Source of the DNA: Sparassis latifolia
Lineage: Eukaryota > Basidiomycota > Agaricomycetes > Polyporales > Sparassidaceae
Assembly (NCBI GenBank): GCA_018466975.1
Contig: CM031561.1
Coordinates: 4,092,001-4,156,000 of the forward strand
Reading direction: 5' to 3'
Length of the DNA: 64,000 nt
A program made the translations under genes and the position numbers. Below are positions 1 through 11,741 of the stretch, piece after piece. Within the stretch, counting starts at the first letter, position 1; each line of letters begins with the position of its first letter. A model generated the notes under the pieces. The model was not told where the DNA came from. It did no database searches and saw nothing but the letters and a program-made list of their open reading frames with translations.

Positions 1-1321
1 GAACGACAGGCTGACCCTGCCTTGCTCCGACTGCCTGCACCAGGATTACGCGGAACTTGGGCACGCGCGTATTCCCTCCTCACGCGCCTTGTCTCAAAGG
101 TTGGCTGGGACGAGCTCCTCAAGACGCGGAGCTCTGTCTTCGTCATGGAAGAGGAATATCGGATGCAGAAGGCCCAGAGCGATCTACGCGCACATTCGTC
201 TCCCTCTGCGACTCCGGTCTCTCCAACATCAAGTGCTAATGGTGCGGATGCAGAATCCAGTGCGGCGACACCGTCGTCCCAGCCGCTACCGCAACGGAAC
301 GATTCGCTGAAGAGAGACTCGACCTTGTCCGATTGCGATACCCTCATTTCAGGAGTGGAATTGCAAGCCGATGACGATGCCTCGACACGTGGAGTCGTAT
401 CGCCTGCACATTCACAGAAGGGCTCCACTAGCAATGCCACCGACGTCGAAGGGGAGACTTTAGCCGTCTCGAACGGCATCCCTACGATCCGCATATCTAC
501 TGAGAGCGATATCGAGAGAGAGAAGGTTGGCGAGGACGCCGCAGAGCTGCCTGCCAATGAAAGTGCAGAAGCGAAGGAGAACGGAGTTAAAGTGGTGAGA
601 CGGTCACTTGAGAAGCCTGTGCAGGCTGCCGCCCACTCAGGAGATGGGTCTGAAGAGAGCGAAGCGTCAAAACCCGCTCAGGAGGCATTCTCGTTCACCA
701 ATAAGCGTCTGTGCGAGCGATGGCTCGATAATTTGTTCATGGTTCTGTACGAGGTGCGTCATGCAAGAGCTGTGTACGTCAAACACGACTCATAAGACTT
801 CTTCCAGGATCTGCGCGTGTGGACGATCTTCCGCGCAGAAGTCGCTCACTTCAAGACTCAGCACGTCGCGTATAGAAAGACTGCGCTTGAATGGGAGATC
901 CTTGGTGACCTCGGTGTACGCTTGCACCACAAAGAAGACTCCAAGGAAGCGTACCAGCGCTGTCTCGACACGCAGCGGTACTCGTACAAACCGTGGTCCA
1001 AGCTCCTTGACACATACGCGGAAGAAGGTGACATCCAACGAACGCTGCAAGTGGCGATTCGTGTTGCGGCGTATCAGTACGGAGAGTACACCGAGATGAC
1101 GGTGAGTTCATACATAACTCCGCCTCCTCCGTGGTGTTTATTGGGTTGTACAGTATCCAACTCAGATTGCCCGATGCCTGTTCAAGCTCGGACAAATTCA
1201 CGGCCATGCCAAAATCTCGTATACCTTGTTGAGCATGAATCTTCCGGATCCTGTGATGAAGATCATGGAGAGCTATATTCACTACGGGGAGATATTCAAA
1301 GTTGAAGGTTATGACTTTTAA
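1..1321 (+). CDS. ChAPs family protein (Chs5/Arf1-binding, exomer cargo adaptor), 3' part
   Basis: The gene is cut by the left edge of the window; the frame is open from base 1. Three exons are visible: 1-753, 808-1101 and 1154-1321, with introns opening GTGCGT and GTGAGT and closing CAG. The C-terminal half carries a conserved tail with WTIFRAEVAHF, EWEILGDLGVRL and KPWSKLLDTYAEEG, ending in YGEIFKVEGYDF, as in the yeast Bch1/Bud7/Chs6 group. In yeast these proteins assemble with Chs5 and Arf1 at the trans-Golgi network as exomer and select cargo such as chitin synthase Chs3. A long Ser/Thr/Glu-rich, probably disordered insert (roughly codons 50-225 of the visible part) precedes the conserved tail. 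No sign of damage. The family call rests on motif recognition only. Confidence 0.8.
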
Positions 1322-2128
1322 TTATTTTGGTTTCGAGTTAGAACTTGTGAATATTTCGTGCTGATACTATATTTGGATTCCCGTTCTCTCGTGTGTGCCG
1401 TTCGAAGCGAATATCTGAATACTGAAAGGTCGACCTTGCAGACATCATCGTCAGTTCGTTCGACGCCCGATGGACATAGTATTCGCGGAGTTCGCAAGAT
1501 GCCGTTCGCGGCTCCTGAGGCCGCCACCTGAGGCCTGAGGCCTGAGTACTGAGTACTTAACCTCAATTTCTGTCGAACTACATACCACCGCGTCTACGAC
1601 AGATGCGACACGACTGTTGCTTCTTGCGTCTATGGTATTCGTTGTATGCATCATCTAGACCTTTCCTTCTCTGATTTCTATGGCTACCTTTCTTGAACGT
1701 AGCCTGTATAGCTTTGTCCAACACTGAGAGCGGTACTTGGCAGTAAACTTATGACACAGGAACAGTTCAAGCTCAAGTTGTCTCAATGTTTAACATTGTG
1801 GGCGTCTGGAATCCGTCACAGATGCGCGGGTATGTTGGAGAAGTGTGGCAGCATGTTGTAGTTGAGGGCGGAGCTCGTCTTATCTTAGCATGCCTTTGCC
1901 ATGACCATAGGCATTCTGGGAACAAGAAGGGCTGTCGCCTTCTATGATATCGTTTCTTTGATGTATCGCTGGACGAGTTTCCAGTTATAGCGCCGTCTCG
2001 TTTGTGTTTGATGTGGTCTGCCTCGTGCATTTATTTGAGTCGTGCACATGTTAACCGTAGAGGTGAGACGCGTGTATCTTTCCTTCGTCCTTCCTCCCAT
2101 CCCCACCCCCAATACTACCCAAGCTGAG
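1322..2128. other. Intergenic region
   Basis: No gene is recognised between the two plus-strand genes. A small tandem of CTGAGGC / CTGAGTA units lies at about 1528-1558. The 3' part should hold the helicase promoter, but no clear TATA box was seen. Confidence 0.5.
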
Positions 2129-5100
2129 ATGTCTTCATCATCGGGAGTCCTCCGCCAAACTCTTATACCCAACTTACCGGCAAGCATTCCCGTACGGTAC
2201 TCTAGATCTTCTGCAGCTCGAGAGGAGATTCGTTTGTTGCTCTCCACTGGATCTGCAGTGATGGGGATAGCAGCCCCGTTGACGGCCACTGGAGGACTTC
2301 AAGCCATAGCATTTGCCACGTCAACACAAATCGTCTATCTCTCTGTGGACAGGCGGAATATTACGGGCATCATCTCTTCCGCACAAGAGGCTTTCGAGCG
2401 CCTCTTGTCAGGGAGAACGAAGACTCTTCTAGCCGGATTCCAGATGGCATACATTACTCTTCTTATTTCGCGTGTCCTAGGTTGCTCTGTAAGAGGAGTA
2501 GACTTGGGTACTCTTTTCTCAAAGAACACCTGGGAACAAAAGTCCCCCTCGGCCCTGGTCCGACTGAAGGTTTGCCCCAATGACCGGATCGACCAGTTTA
2601 AGGTCGATGGTCTGTGGGACGTAATGGAAGAATATGATAGAGACACTGCTTGCTTGCGGGCATGGGTATCGGCTTGGTTTGTCCTGTACTTGCCTTCAGA
2701 TGGCACCGCACTAAGGTCATTCCTTTGCAGTATCGCACACGACAGTCTCTCGGAGATTAAAGGCGCGATTAAAGTGGACACCTCATATTTGTCTACTGAA
2801 GTACCACCTGTCTTTTGACTCTACTTTCATTGACTGAACTAGCGTCATCAGCAACTCGCGTGCCTGGCTAGGCTTTGCGTGGAAGTGCATCACCTGCGCT
2901 CTCTGAGGCCTAGCGTAACCCAAAACGACAACGTGGAAGTCAAACAGGTGCAAGACGGCTACGAAGTGCAAAATGCTAGATATAAGAACCGACTGCGGAA
3001 AAGCTACAGAGTCAGTCCGCTACTATTTCTCTCTTTGTCGCAAACAGTGGATAACAGATGGTTTTTGATCGAAGACGTATGTTGAGATGGAGACGTCAAC
3101 CGGCCGCATTGTTACCGGCCGCGCTGTGCGTGCAGAAGGGCGACTGACACAGATCAAAACAAGAGGGACGTACAGCGGTCCTGTGCAGAACATTCGCGTA
3201 ATAGGAAGACAAGAACTGAACGCGGCGGAAAAGGCCTTGGATCAGTTCCTACTTCATGTCTTACAAGGGCAATGGCTCTTGGAAGACTCGTACTTCATCG
3301 ACAAGATCTGGTTTTCCAGGCAGTATGATAGTGGAACCGCTGAGCCTCTACTGCTTTGTACAAATTCCGGAATACAACTCAATGCATCTCAGCGTGAGGT
3401 TGTTTCTGCGATGGTTGACGATGAGAGCCCGATTGTAGTGGCTCACGGTGAGACTGATATTTCCATCTAATATCCACTCATAAATCATATCTCACCAGGA
3501 CCTCCGGGAACTGGGAAAACTACCACCATCTCGGTAGCAGTTAGCCATTGGGACAACCTCAAAAATTCTGTATGGATCGCCGCCCAGTCAAATGTCGCTG
3601 TAAAGAATATTGCTGAGTCTCTGGCGAAGCTCGACGTCGACTTCCGGCTGATTGTCTCAAAAGAATTTTACGTCGAATGGTATATTTTTCCAGGGTCTTC
3701 CATGCCCGCGTCTAATGTAATTCAAATGTCAGGCATGAACACCTCTATGGTAAGGTAGAGGAACGTCTCATCCGATCGGACGAGATGCCGGAAGATCTTT
3801 GGGACGTGGAGAGGATCTTTGGAGACACTTGTGTAGTATTGTGCACTTTAAGTATGCTCTCCAATCCTGTGATAGAGGATCGTGGCATCTTCTCTCTGGT
3901 ACCACCTGAGAGGCTTGTCATCGACGAAGCCTCTCAGATAAATATCTCTGACTTCATGGTCTGTACTATAACCGCTACGTGTAGGAATGGTGCTTATATG
4001 GTCTTTTCAGCCGCTTTTCTACAAGTTTAATTCACACCTCATCAAGGTCTGCTTTTTTGGTGACCCAAATCAACGTACGAAGTTCGCTATTCGGATAGCC
4101 CAACTCTGACCTCTCCCTTAGTTCCACCGTATGGGCAAGATCAGGTGCCATTGAAAAGTGTCTTCGAGGTAGATCATCTTCGCCGGTCAGCACATTTTCT
4201 TGCTATTCAATGTAAGTCCATCACAGGATGGTTTAATCACCACTCTATACTGATGTACTAACTTCTTCCAGATCGCATGCCAGAACCAGTGGGACGTTTT
4301 ATCTCAATGCACGTCTACGATTCCATGCTTCAGTCCGTGCATGATATCCGAGACATGTCCTGCGTGCGGTTCGTTCATGTTGCACATGGATTCGAACGGA
4401 AAGCTGGGAAAAGTTGGCGTGTAAGTCCTCGTGATCCTCCGCGTGACAAGTACACTGAATCATGTTGCGCAGAATATACGGGAAGCCCAAACGGTGGTTC
4501 ATTTGATTTCCCACTACTACAAGGAGAAGAAGTTCGTTGTAGTGTCCCCCTACGACGCGCAGCGGACGGAAATCGAAAACCAGTTGAAAGCTGCCAAGCT
4601 GCCGTGGGAGCGCGTGTTTAACGTGGATAGCTTTCAAGGTATGGTCTTATCAGCCGTTCAATTCCTCTTTCTTGAGCCCCTGTATATAGGAAACGAAGAT
4701 GACTACGTCATCATATCTACTGTCCGCACAGACAGCCCAGGATTCTTGACATCAAATAACAGAACGAATGTGATGTTTTCGCGGTGCAAGAAGGGCATGG
4801 TGATTGTCACCAACCGCACTTTCCTGAAAACGTCAGGTAGGGGCACCCTGATTGCGAAGCTTGCCTCCCATTGGGAAAGAAATTATGGTGAACAGCAAAC
4901 GTGGGCAGATTGGACGCTCGTGGCGGAGGGCAGGACGCACATGCCCGGCATTCTGGCTCGCGCCCCGAGGAGTCTGCCAGTAGGCATATCTATTCCTGCT
5001 GCGGGAGTCCCATTCTCCCAGTCCTTTTCTGTGGACCGGGACGAGGAAAGCGAGCTGTTGGGTACGCGGTCAATTCTTTTCGGGTCGATCTATCATTCCG

Positions 5101-5702
5101 GGCGAAGCTACTACAGTTCTTCGCCGGAACACCCTCTCAGCGCTCCGTCACGACCGCGCCCGGCGCTTGATCTGGAAAATGACTTCCCTCCTCTGCCCCG
5201 ATCTGCTCCTTCGAATTCTGTCTATCCCACGACAATTCCCACTTTACGAGACTCGGTATGGCGAGCTCGTTCAGGTTGGTCCGAGCAACGACAGACTCAG
5301 ACTACTGCGCAATCCTCAGTTGGTCGTCGCTCGGACTATCCTGCAGTTCAGCAGCCAAGAGTGGAGGCAAGGCAACCAGATCCGGGACCGTGGATCAAGA
5401 GGATGGGGAATCGTGCTTCAGGTACGAACCGAGTTTCCAGTTCCAACACACCTTCGAAGCAGGCAAAGAAGATGCAGCCCTCTATGGGTTCTCAGCGTGT
5501 CCCGCACCCTCCGAGCTCTGGCCTAGGGGTCGAACGAGTATCTGGCAGGGTGCTACGCATTATTAATGGAACTGTGTACGTACCTCCTGCCGCGAAGGCG
5601 GTAACGATAAAAATCAGCGGTGGAGATGGAGATCGTGGTGCGCAAGATACCCGCAGCCGTAAGAAGCGTCGTGCCAGGAGAAAGGGGACCACCGTGTTGT
5701 AG
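2129..5702 (+). CDS. SF1 (Upf1/NAM7-like) helicase
   Basis: Ten exons give a 1,030-aa product: 2129-2800, 2852-3010, 3075-3447, 3499-3679, 3733-3958, 4011-4074, 4122-4211, 4272-4420, 4473-4638 and 4690-5702. The ATG at 2129 is the best start, because earlier in-frame codons lie in untranslated-looking DNA. Motifs in order: Walker A GPPGTGKTTT split by the intron after 3447, DEAS (motif II), GDPNQLPP (motif III), QYRMP, DSFQGNEDDYVI (motif V) and RTNVMFSRCKKG (motif VI). This is the Upf1/SMUBP2/ZNFX1 branch of superfamily 1, which unwinds RNA or DNA with ATP. The N-terminal 250 residues show weak resemblance to a 3'-5' exonuclease-like fold (guess). The tail after about residue 720 is Ser/Pro-rich and ends in a basic stretch. 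The intron at 4639-4689 is 51 bp and stop-free, so the unspliced message also stays open. Cellular role unknown. Confidence 0.82.
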
Positions 5703-6045
5703 TAATATCGAAATTTATATAACCGTATGATACCCATGTCTTAGATAGTCTTCTCGGTATAAAAGATTATGTTCTCTAGAATTTATAGCTTCTGTCTAGT
5801 ATCTCCAAAAGACGTGCTCAATAAGCTACCTGAAAATGACAGCAGTCTACAATTTCAAGTTCCCTACTGTCAAATTGAAGTAGCTGTATTCAAATATTAC
5901 ATCACAACTATGCACTACAGACGAGAGTAAACGCAATCATGATGCAGATGTCAGTTCATGAACATCCACGCTCAGACGGACGAACATACGGATCTAGAGC
6001 AGGAAAGCATACCGCGAGATGGTCCAAATCAATTCTTCCTTCTCT
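5703..6045. other. Intergenic, convergent gene ends
   Basis: AT-rich spacer between the 3' ends of the helicase (+) and the F-box gene (-). Nothing else recognised. Confidence 0.4.
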
Positions 6046-8516
6046 CTAGAGAGCTTCACTGTCTCCTATGAAAAGGGAGACTGCAGGTGGCATAAACGGA
6101 AGTCGATCGCGGTCTTGATAGAATTCGGATGGAAGCACTCCAGGAACGGTGTACCTGTCGTTGTGTCTGGACGGCACGAGCACAGTTAGTACACCAAAAC
6201 TCGAAAGAACGGCAGAGATCACACGCAACTGAACGCGCACATGGCCTGACACTGTGGTCTCGTCAGTGGCTGGGTTTAAGCCACACCTGATATGTAATCC
6301 ACACGCGCAGAAACCAGAAACCCAGCGTGTGAAGTGCTCATATAATCGAAGAAATTTTTCCTCACGGAGCTTCTCGAGCTTCCTTACCTCCTGCGCTTGA
6401 GCGGTACTCACTTGTTGCCATTCGGGCTCGCAATACAGATGTTGCGTCATGCAATGGTACATCTGCAAGAAACAAATCACGGCTTGAGTCACGATATGGA
6501 AGAACGTATGTAGATGTTACGCACCGCTGCACGCCACCCCATGACCACCAAACTCTTTCCGGGCTCACTACACGTGCCGCACGCGAACCTTGCATCGAGC
6601 TTATCCATGTTGGCACAAGTTACGGTGTCCGGATCCATTCCGTATGCCTTGAGCATTGTGGACGCACGATCATCACACAGCTGGAGTGACTTCGTGCTCC
6701 ACGCCTTGCGCGGAAAGAAGTAGCTGCACATAGCAGTCTCGTATGAAGAGCCTACCACAGAGTGAAGTGTCCCGGACGGATGTCGCGGCAGATGATAGAG
6801 GTATTTCTCAGCTTTAGGGCAATGATGCATATGCGCTGCAACTTCAGGCCAGAATCGGATACGGTCACACTCGGTGCACTTGAACATCGTCTTCGCAAGT
6901 TTCAGCCAGTTTTGTGGGGGTACTGAGTCTGAATCGCTTAGCGGGTGAAGCGTCGAGAGCTGTTCTTCTATGGTGAGCCGCCATCGGTCGAGTGCACCTG
7001 GCAGCATTTGGTAAAAGGAACGGTAAGCAACATCCTCATTAGCAGAGTCAGCAGTTGAATCCAAGAGATCACGAATCTCTAGGACATTGAGCAGATCTAT
7101 CGCATGCGGAACAGTTTCCACGGCGACACTGTTGCGACGAACTTCCTTTAGCGCCCTGTCAAACACAGCCGTACTTCCTTCAGCCATTCCACTCGCTTCC
7201 AATCGAGGTAGATCTGATGCAAGTTGGCCATGAGATCCAAGACAGGGCTGCGAATCGTCTCCCAATCTATGACAGAACGAAGATAAATCGCATTTACATA
7301 ATTCGTTAATGGTGGGTGCGGATTGCGTACCTGCTTCAGTGAGTGGCTCCACTTTATCGACTCCGGGAAGTTGTGACAGTAGTCGTCGTGGCTGACCGGG
7401 ATAAAGCACGTCCTCCTCGTACCCCACATCATTCAATCTAGCAATAATGCTATGCAGGCGATTGTTAGTCGATGACCGACGAAAATGGAGGGCAACATAC
7501 TTTGCCATCCGTTTAGACTTGATCTCTTGCGATAGTTCCCTGCGAGCAATTTCAGTGGCTACGGCTCAGGGCTGAACCAGTTCGATATGCTAAAAGAACA
7601 ATAGTTCAGAATTTGAATAATCGGCTTACCACGGCACACTCACTGCCATTATCTGGGTATGAAGGGTCTTATACCCTTCCAAAATATTTTTGAGGATTCC
7701 GGTGTCTCCGCTTCTTCTAGCAGGGCTTTGAGACGTTCGGCATCGGCACGGTGGAATGCCCAGAAAGTAATGGTCTTCCAACTTTTCGCCTGTGAGGATA
7801 ACTCTGTGTGACATATCGGTCACTTTCATCAATGGTCTCTGCAACAATGACACTCACCTAGACGTCTCACGAAAACACTCCGACAAGCTCGAGTGGTCGC
7901 TTTATCTATGGTTCCCTTGAAGAAAGCGTCGTCCACAATCCTGTACAGTCGTAAAAGGCAATGAGTTCGCATTGAAGATTACAGCGGATGTCATCTACTC
8001 GTCGACTTACATCTTGGGCTTACAAGGTGGACAATATCGTGCATTAAATTCCCAGAGGGTCTCTCCGATATCGCTCTTGCCTCAACCATGGCAATGACGT
8101 CCGAACAAAAGGTCAACATAACGGGGCTCGCTCAGAAAAGGAGGACAAGGAGGAACAGGTGGACAGCGTGGAAGTTTCTCAATATAAGTGAAGGCAGCCC
8201 TCCACAGTTCGATATGTCTTTTGTCCATCAAGGTGTTTCTGAAGGCCCTACTAGTCCTAGCCAAGTTGAGCAAGTCAAAGGGCAGAGCACATCGGAAAAT
8301 CTGTACGACGCGTCAGTTTCATGCCAGTATATACTTATGACGCACCTCGAACATGAGTTCAAGAGGAAGATTCACTAAATTTACCGCGACGACCAACTGT
8401 GGCGCTGACGACGATGGCGAAAACCCGTCGTCTGCATCCACCATAATACGGCGGCGTTTCGACTGCTCCTCGGCTTCAGAAGATGTGCCTAACTCTAGAG
8501 TGCGTTTCATGTTCAT
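6046..8516 (-). pseudogene. F-box domain protein, probably broken
   Basis: Minus-strand relative of the large polypore F-box family. The ATG at 8516 opens exon 1 (8516-8346); exon 2 begins at 8300. Together they give an F-box core with NLPLELMFE, then ALPFDLLNLARTSRAFR, then YVDLLFGRHCHG. In family members a Cys-rich stretch follows directly. Here the frame meets TGA at 8084-8082, just where a Cys codon would be expected, and then resumes in the same frame with GKSDIGETLWEFNARYC. Further down, no consistent frame links the pieces near 7700, 7560 and 7170 without shifts. The C-terminal part (to about 6230) retains Cys/His pairs such as CTECDRIRFW and HMHHC. F-box proteins normally link Skp1 to substrates for ubiquitination. 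An unusual intron around the TGA cannot be excluded, so the pseudogene call is moderate. The 3' boundary is approximate. Confidence 0.6.
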
Positions 8517-8923
8517 AGTGTCGCCAGCTCGAGGAAGTGGCTGTGGGTAGAAGTGGGGAGTGGGCCACTTATAAGCCCATGACAAGGTTCAAAAGCGTGT
8601 CAAACACGCGTTGCATTCATTTAGCGCAATCTACCCATTGTTCTCCTAAAATTGAAAGTCTCCGCAAGCGTGACTTACCGTTTCTAAATAAGAACATATT
8701 TGCCACAATACAGTCCCAGGTCCGCACAAGAAAACACATCTGTCTGCCAGAAGCTTTGCCCACGGTGCTTCTCATGAAAATAAACGTCGCAGAACACTGA
8801 ACACGGTGAAGCAATGATAAAACCAGTAACGAGAAGAGAAGGTGAGATTCAGACTTCAAGTGAGTGCGAGTCAGTGTGCAGCTCTTGCAAGCGCCCATGC
8901 GCGACTTCCCGCCGGGCGCCGAT
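8517..8923. other. Upstream region of the F-box gene
   Basis: No gene recognised. It holds the 5' flank of the minus-strand F-box gene and runs into the inverted-repeat element that follows. Confidence 0.35.
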
Positions 8924-9409
8924 AGGACCCCCGCGAATCCACTGAGAGCTCCGATGCACCCATCCCCGAAAAATGGGCCGCCGGAGGCAAAATGTTCGAT
9001 CTTCGACCCCCGAAAATGGCCAAAAAGTCGTCGAAAGTTAGGTGCGAAACACCCCCGAAATGTAACCCTCCAACCTGAGGTTAGGTCCAGAACCCCCGGA
9101 AACTGAGGTTGGCTGGCGGATCTCTCAGGTTGCGGAGGATCGGCCTCGAATTCAGACATATGTGGTGGTTTAGGAGGAAAATTTTAGTAATTTGGTTGAC
9201 AAAAGCTTGGGTTTCGCGCAGGAAGCGAAAAATTTGTTCCGCCGGCCGTCGAACGTAATTCTAGGCGGCCGAATGTTCGATCCCACATACCCCCGAAAAT
9301 GGCCGACCTGCCGCCAGGTTGTGTGCAAACCCCCGAAAATGGGTAGTTGGCCACCCCCGAGAAATGTCGTCGCCGGGATCGGAGCTCTTAGTTGATTCGC
9401 GGGGGTCCT
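8924..9409. repeat. Inverted-repeat element with internal CCCCCGAAAATGG motifs
   Basis: The arm at 8924-8955 (starting AGGACCCCCGCGAATC) is the reverse complement of 9378-9409, with about two mismatches over 32 bp. Between the arms the motif ACCCCCGAAAATGG or a close variant recurs at least four times. A direct repeat (ATGTTCGATC...CCCCCGAAAATGGCC) occurs near 8994 and 9270. No coding frame looks real. It may be a small non-autonomous element or a chromosomal foldback repeat. Confidence 0.65.
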
Positions 9410-9438
9410 GCGCCGATCGTTTGTAGTCCTAGCATCAC

Positions 9439-9647
9439 CAAAACCCAACTTTTTTGCAGAGCTATTTTGACTTTTTGGTCTTACAAACCTTATTTAAGGC
9501 GATAAGTCTTCAAATAAGTATCAATAAGTCTGATTTCAGACACTCATGTAATATGCATTAGGCCCTTTTTGACCTTATATCCTTAAATAAGGATCATAAG
9601 TCCATTTAAGTCATTTAAGTACCCTTTTAAGTAAAAGTTGGGTTTTG
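9439..9647. repeat. Small foldback (MITE-like) element
   Basis: The left end CCAAAACCCAACTTTT (about 9439-9454) is mirrored by AAAAGTTGGGTTTTG at 9633-9647. The interior is AT-rich and itself partly self-complementary, with several copies of CTTATTTAAGG / CCTTAAATAAGG-like words. About 210 bp long with no coding capacity. No clear target duplication was found. Confidence 0.5.
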
Positions 9648-10159
9648 CTGATTAGTATGGCATCACTTGCAATTCTTGCAATTCTTGCAATTCTGTATCC
9701 ACAACTGACACTTCGGCGCATATACATATAGTGAATGGCGGCGGACCTGCGTTGGGATGATCATGAGATATCTTGAACAAGATCAGCAATCGAGCCACGA
9801 GACTTCAGTGTTTCCTCAGAAGTCGAACTTCGAAGCTACAAGCCGATACCTGGCAAGACCGATTAATGGACCTATGCGTGTTCATGACATCCACGTTCGG
9901 ATATGATCTGAACAATATGCGTATACGCACTTGAGCAACGCCGGTGGAATATTATCGGTACGTGCTCTTCTCTTCTCGCACGGGACACTTCACATGATTC
10001 TACGTAGTATTTATGTAGCACGTTCATCATACACGTGGGGGCAGGCAGTGCAGAAGGCCCATAATATTAATGGAAGGATGAATGTGCAGTCAGCTTTGCG
10101 AAGTAAACATTGATCCCGTCCTCTCGACTCAACCTGTCTGGTATCGTGACGAGCCAGAT
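9648..10159. other. Intergenic region upstream of the SDR gene
   Basis: No gene seen. A triple run of AATTCTTGC lies at about 9671-9695. Confidence 0.4.
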
Positions 10160-11414
10160 ATGTCAGACTCTGCGTCACCTACAGCTCGCATTGCGATTGT
10201 CACAGGGGCTGCTCAAGGACTGGGTTTGGCTATCGCATTGCGTCTAGCGGATGACGGCCTCGACGTCGCCGTGAACGATATAGAGTCAAAGAGCCAACAG
10301 CTCGCGAAGGTTGCTTCCGATGTTCAGGCAAAGGGCAGGCGAGCTCTTGCGGTTCCTGCCGACGTTTCTCGTGAAGAGCAAGTGGTGGGCATGATTGCGA
10401 CAGTCGTCAAGACATTGGGCGGTGTCGACGTAGTAGGTCATTGATTCATTCTGCAGACATCTTCCCACAGTTCCATCTTATACAGATGGTGGCCAATGCA
10501 GGAATCGCGATTTACAAGCCATTCCTGGAGAGTCAGTGACTTTGTTCCTGATTGACATCGTGTTGGGGGTCAATATTGACTCTTCAATAGCTTCTCTGGA
10601 AGACTGGCAGCGCATCACGTCGATCAACCTTCAAGGCGTAGTACTTTGCTACAAGTACGCCGCCCTGCAGATGGTGAAGCAAGGTCGAGGCGGCAGGATT
10701 ATCGGTACTCCATGTTTCAAATTATCATCGAAGTAGACTCATAGACCTTGTTCCTTCTAGGTGCATGTTCCAGTGCCGGTAAGAAAGGTGAAAGACATTG
10801 TTTCCGTCTTCCGAAGTCAAATTATTCACTTGCAAATTGTTAGGTTCCGCGAACCTGTCGGCGTACAGCGCCACCAAGTTTGCCATTCGTGGCGTTACCC
10901 AGTCCGCAGGTGAGCATCAAGCCGTGCATACTCTCTCTTGATTGCGTATGACTCATGGGCCCAGCTCTCGAGCTCGGACCACATAAGATCACTGTCAATG
11001 CTTACGCACCAGGCTTTATCCTGACAGATCTAGGTGAGATTAAACGTGTTCCTTCCATTGCATACATTTCTTCTATGCTAAGCGAGTCGTTCATAGCTTA
11101 TCATCCGGATGATAAGACGAATGGCTTACGACCAGGAACAACTATGAAGAAGGTCAGGCCTACCTTAACAAGAAGCCTCCTTTTGTACTGAAGGATACAA
11201 TTCACGCCAGCTACTCGGATACCGCCCAGATGCACCCGAAGGCGAGCCAGAAGTCGTGGCGAGTGTCGTATCCTACCTTGCAAAGCCCGAAGCACACTTT
11301 GTTACCGGTAAGTTACTGCACTCGTTGCCCATCCCTCGGCTACATTGTCTGGCTAATGCCTTGCATTTCAAAGGCCAATCTATCAATATTGATGGCGGTA
11401 TCGTGTTCGATTGA
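10160..11414 (+). CDS. Short-chain dehydrogenase/reductase (acetoin/diacetyl reductase-like)
   Basis: Nine exons give 262 aa, the usual SDR length: 10160-10432, 10486-10531, 10591-10704, 10761-10787, 10844-10909, 10965-11033, 11097-11152, 11211-11307 and 11374-11414. The start is the ATG of MSDSASPTARIAIVTG. Classical SDR marks are present: the Rossmann glycine motif TGAAQGLG, the NAG motif (VANAG), a catalytic Ser in CSSAGKKG, the YSATK active site (Tyr and Lys), and a C-terminal TGQSINIDGGIVFD. These enzymes use NAD(P)H to interconvert ketones and alcohols in the cytosol. The nearest subfamily looks like diacetyl/acetoin reductase (butanediol dehydrogenase), but substrate cannot be read from sequence. 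Exon 7-8 joining (intron 11153-11210) is the least certain junction. The 27-bp exon 4 is a true microexon, because it carries the catalytic Ser region. Confidence 0.85.
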
Positions 11415-11741
11415 ACAGCAGCTGTACAGAGGGACTACTTATCGTGTGATGCACCCGTCAAAACCACGAGTGACGACTGATTGTAACAGTTGCGCCAGCT
11501 TCCGTAAAGAATCCGTTACGACCAAGAATCCGTAGATAAGATACCTCCGTGTAAAGTACAGATATGCAAGAACGAATGGGCGCACAAGCACGCGGCGCTA
11601 ATATGTTACAAACGAAGGAGCAATGCGGGGTAAACTGAAGGCAACGCTCGCGGAACGTCACTCTTCGGCAGGTAAGTATGGCGGGTATGGACACATTTGC
11701 GACGAGTTACAACAGCAACGATAGCAACGAACCGGGCCAGG
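11415..11741. other. Intergenic, convergent 3' ends
   Basis: Spacer between the SDR gene (+) and HMG-CoA reductase (-). No gene seen. Confidence 0.5.

Noticed and set aside
4639..4689. Reading through this stretch as helicase coding sequence
   Set aside because: It is a stop-free 51-bp intron with good GT and AG signals; removing it restores the conserved DSFQGNEDD motif.
8617..9448. Two minus-strand frames (180 and 92 codons) across the CCCCCGAAAATGG repeat
   Set aside because: Their similarity to each other comes from the DNA repeat; no start context or domain.
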